A stretch of 64,000 nt of DNA from an uncultured Carboxylicivirga sp. Lineage in GTDB: Bacteria > Bacteroidota > Bacteroidia > Bacteroidales > Marinilabiliaceae. The stretch is from assembly GCA_947503525.1 (NCBI GenBank), contig CANNEA010000002.1:992001-1056000 (forward strand), written 5' to 3'. The position numbers were made by a program, and so were the translations under genes. The notes under the pieces were generated by a model. The model was not told the DNA's origin. It worked only from the letters and a program-made list of their open reading frames with translations, and made no database searches. This document shows positions 61,996 to 64,000 of the stretch, one piece after another (the stretch's first letter is position 1; the number at the start of each line of letters is the position of its first letter).

Positions 61996-64000
61996 TTGAA
62001 AAAAGCACTCCTTCTGATATATTTATGCTGTCAATCTATCTTGCTTTCCGCGCAAAATATTGAATTGACAGGCTTTATTAGGGATGCCAATACTTTGGAG
62101 GCCTTGCCTGGTGCCAACGTTGTGATTAAAGAGAAAGCCATGGGAACCATCACTCAGGTGGATGGTTCGTTTACTCTTGAATTGCGTGACCCGGAGATCA
62201 GTTTAATTTTTTCGTTTATTGGTTATGAAACTCTAGAGCAGCGTTACGTCTTTAGCCAAGATTCTACCCTTCAAATATTTCTGAAACCATTAAGTATTTT
62301 ACAAGGGCAAGTTGATGTGGTTGCTGATCTGACTCAGCCCGAATCGGGGCGCTTAAAGCTTAAATCCAAGGAGATAGATGTGCTTCCTCGTTTTCTGGGC
62401 GAGGCTGATGCCATAAAGGCCTTACAAATGAGTGCAGGCGTACAAACGGCAACAGAAGGAGATGCAGGTATATACGTGAGGGGCGGGGGACCCGGACAGA
62501 ACCTAATTCTATTGGATGATATGCCCATTCATTCGGCTAATCACTTATTGGGTATACAATCGGTTTTTAATCCCAATACTATTAGTTCGATTGAGCTGCA
62601 TAAAGGTGGGATGCCTGCTGAATATGGAGGACGATTATCATCATTAATTGATGTGCGTAGTAATTTAAGACTGGACACCAGTTTGCATGCCAATCTATCA
62701 TTAGGATCTTTAACTTCCGGTGCAGCTTTAAAAGTACCGATTGGAAAAAAGGCCACATTACTTTTGGGAGGGCGATACAGTCAATTGTCCGTATACAAAG
62801 CCATTGCTGAGCTAGCTAATTTATCGAATAGTTTCTACCGAAAAACGGACTATAGTATGTATGATATTAATGGTGCATTTACTATAAAACCCGGCACGAA
62901 ACATAGTGTTACACTTTCAGCATTGCATACCGGAGATCATTACGACTACGATCAGCCCGAACAAGCATTTAACAATTCTATTGATTGGGGTAATAAGGCT
63001 TATGGTTTAAAATGGAATTATAATGTCACAACTGATTATACAATTAAGCAAAATGTTGGCTACAGTCATTACAAGTCAGATATGAAGGCCAAATTTCAGG
63101 AGTATGGTGTACAGCTTTATTCTGAGATAAATGACTACTATTATAAGCAAAATCATTTGTTTAATATTGGGGATGTATTTGTAAAATCAGGTTTGGAATA
63201 TCACAAATACGAAGTAGTACCTGATCGCCTGGATATTACAAGTACAGATAATGCCGTCTCCTTTCAATCGGAGTTGCATGGCCATGAGGCATCCTTATAT
63301 GTTCAAGCCGAATGGAATATAAAGCCAAAGTGGACCTTAAATACAGGTCTGCGGTTAAATTGGTATGTACATACAGGGCCATACGCCGAGCCAATAAGGA
63401 ATGAATTTGGTCAGATCAATGATACGATTCAATACGGCAAGGGAGATTTATTGCAGCAATACCTGACACTGGATCCTAGAATAATGGCATCTTATCAGTT
63501 AGATGAGATGCAGAGTTTAAAAGCTAGTTATACCTATACTAGCCAAAATCTTCATTTAGCAACAGTTTCAAGTGTATCTATGCCCACTGATATATGGTTG
63601 CCAAGTACAGTTAATGTTCGTCCGCAACGAGCGCATCAAATTTCGGCAGGTTATTATTATCGAATACCAAGCTGGTCATTTTCTGCAGAGTTATATTACA
63701 AACGCATGAATAATCTTATTGAGTTTAAAGGTGGTTTATTTGCGAAATCAAATGAATTGGCTGTTGATCAGAATATGGAACAGGGAAAAGGAAATGCCTA
63801 TGGCATGGAGCTGTATGCTCAAAAAAGAATGGGGCGTATTACGGGATGGGCTTCATATACCTTGGCTCGGTCTGATAGACAATTTGAGGGCTTGAATAAT
63901 GGTAAGGTGTTTCCTGCAAAATATGATCGAAGACATGACTTATCTGTCATTGCCAATTACAAATTGAATCCTCAACTAAGTTTTTCTGCAGCCTTCATCT
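61996..64000 (+). CDS. TonB-dependent receptor with CarboxypepD_reg domain, 3'-truncated by window end
   Basis: The frame starts at a TTG at 61996; an in-frame TAA 15 bases upstream leaves no earlier start. The signal peptide is L/M-K-K-A-L-L-L-I-Y-L... to L-L-S-A-Q. Next is a carboxypeptidase-regulatory-like domain ('IELTGFIRDANTLEALPGAN', 'DGSFTLEL'), then the plug ('ADAIKALQMSAGVQTATEGD', 'IYVRGGGPGQNLILLDDMPI') and the barrel start ('GGMPAEYGGRLSSLIDVRSN'). About 668 residues are visible. No SusD-like gene is upstream, so the substrate is open. The protein continues beyond the window. Confidence 0.9.
   Translation, partial: MKKALLLIYLCCQSILLSAQNIELTGFIRDANTLEALPGANVVIKEKAMGTITQVDGSFTLELRDPEISLIFSFIGYETLEQRYVFSQDSTLQIFLKPLSILQGQVDVVADLTQPESGRLKLKSKEIDVLPRFLGEADAIKALQMSAGVQTATEGDAGIYVRGGGPGQNLILLDDMPIHSANHLLGIQSVFNPNTISSIELHKGGMPAEYGGRLSSLIDVRSNLRLDTSLHANLSLGSLTSGAALKVPIGKKATLLLGGRYSQLSVYKAIAELANLSNSFYRKTDYSMYDINGAFTIKPGTKHSVTLSALHTGDHYDYDQPEQAFNNSIDWGNKAYGLKWNYNVTTDYTIKQNVGYSHYKSDMKAKFQEYGVQLYSEINDYYYKQNHLFNIGDVFVKSGLEYHKYEVVPDRLDITSTDNAVSFQSELHGHEASLYVQAEWNIKPKWTLNTGLRLNWYVHTGPYAEPIRNEFGQINDTIQYGKGDLLQQYLTLDPRIMASYQLDEMQSLKASYTYTSQNLHLATVSSVSMPTDIWLPSTVNVRPQRAHQISAGYYYRIPSWSFSAELYYKRMNNLIEFKGGLFAKSNELAVDQNMEQGKGNAYGMELYAQKRMGRITGWASYTLARSDRQFEGLNNGKVFPAKYDRRHDLSVIANYKLNPQLSFSAAFI

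Noticed and set aside
61996-62120. ATG at 61985 as the receptor start
   Set aside because: That frame meets a stop after 25 codons; only the TTG frame gives a signal peptide and the receptor domains.

Overview
The window looks like chromosomal DNA of an AT-rich, Gram-negative Bacteroidota (Bacteroidetes), most plausibly an anaerobic or facultative member of the Marinilabiliales or relatives. This is inferred from gene content: a type IX secretion (T9SS) type-B sorting domain, a PorP/SprF-like protein, a GH97 glucosidase, Reg_prop beta-propeller regulators, a CarboxypepD_reg/TonB receptor, a DUF6261 protein, and several TAnnTTTG promoter boxes of the Bacteroidetes type. No rRNA, tRNA, CRISPR array, phage or intact insertion sequence was recognised.

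Layout. 1-5.4 kb: a 5'-truncated thioredoxin-fold protein, an L,D-transpeptidase, a voltage-gated-type K+ channel, a putative beta-barrel protein and an ABC-F ATPase. 5.5-7.7 kb: a small accessory pocket of poorly conserved genes, including a GNAT acetyltransferase flanked by 27-bp direct repeats. 7.8-13.4 kb: GH97 alpha-glucosidase, a SnoaL-like protein with an aldo/keto reductase, a TPR protein and a carboxypeptidase-regulatory-domain protein.

13.6-24.2 kb (the most interesting part): a molybdenum-cofactor operon (MobB-like, moeA, a compact moaA, moaC, a MOSC-MogA fusion) downstream of a six-gene respiratory operon on the same strand. That operon encodes a Tat-exported PsrA/PhsA-type molybdoenzyme, a four-cluster ferredoxin subunit, an NrfD-type membrane subunit, two half-size YeeE/YedE transporters and a rhodanese-like protein. 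Between the two operons lies what I read as a Moco riboswitch (MOCO RNA motif), followed by a hairpin just before the first cofactor gene. The rhodanese-like protein lacks the catalytic Cys of its domain and has a single Cys, which is its last residue, on a Gly-Gly-Cys tail. I suggest the operon imports and reduces a sulfur compound, with this protein as a sulfane-sulfur carrier. mobA lies divergently upstream.

24.5-33.4 kb: a tight operon with a large T9SS type-B cargo, a PorP/SprF partner, a PD40/PKD protein, an unknown secreted protein and a 1069-residue beta-propeller/PP2C-type phosphatase. 33.5-38.3 kb: DUF2157 plus GDYXXLXY membrane proteins, a chemoreceptor with two extracytoplasmic zinc-binding (CZB-like) modules, and a DUF3137-like protein. 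38.8-50.8 kb: an acyl-CoA oxidation operon (enoyl-CoA hydratase, hydroxyacyl-CoA dehydrogenase, thiolase, acyl-CoA dehydrogenase, EtfBA) followed by a split ETF:menaquinone-oxidoreductase-like pair and the fused isobutyryl-CoA mutase IcmF. Together these could carry electrons from acyl-CoA dehydrogenase through ETF to menaquinone, from which a quinol-oxidising sulfur or other respiratory complex could draw.

51.4-64 kb: a membrane-anchored AraC-type/TPR regulator next to two unknown exported proteins; an 800-bp gene-free stretch with degenerate 42-bp tandem repeats; a DUF6261 gene followed by a second copy of its upstream sequence; a DUF2817 peptidase-like protein; a DUF6265 lipoprotein; a LytS/LytTR two-component pair; a small MotA/TolQ-like protein; a miniature inverted-repeat element; and a TonB-dependent receptor running off the window end.
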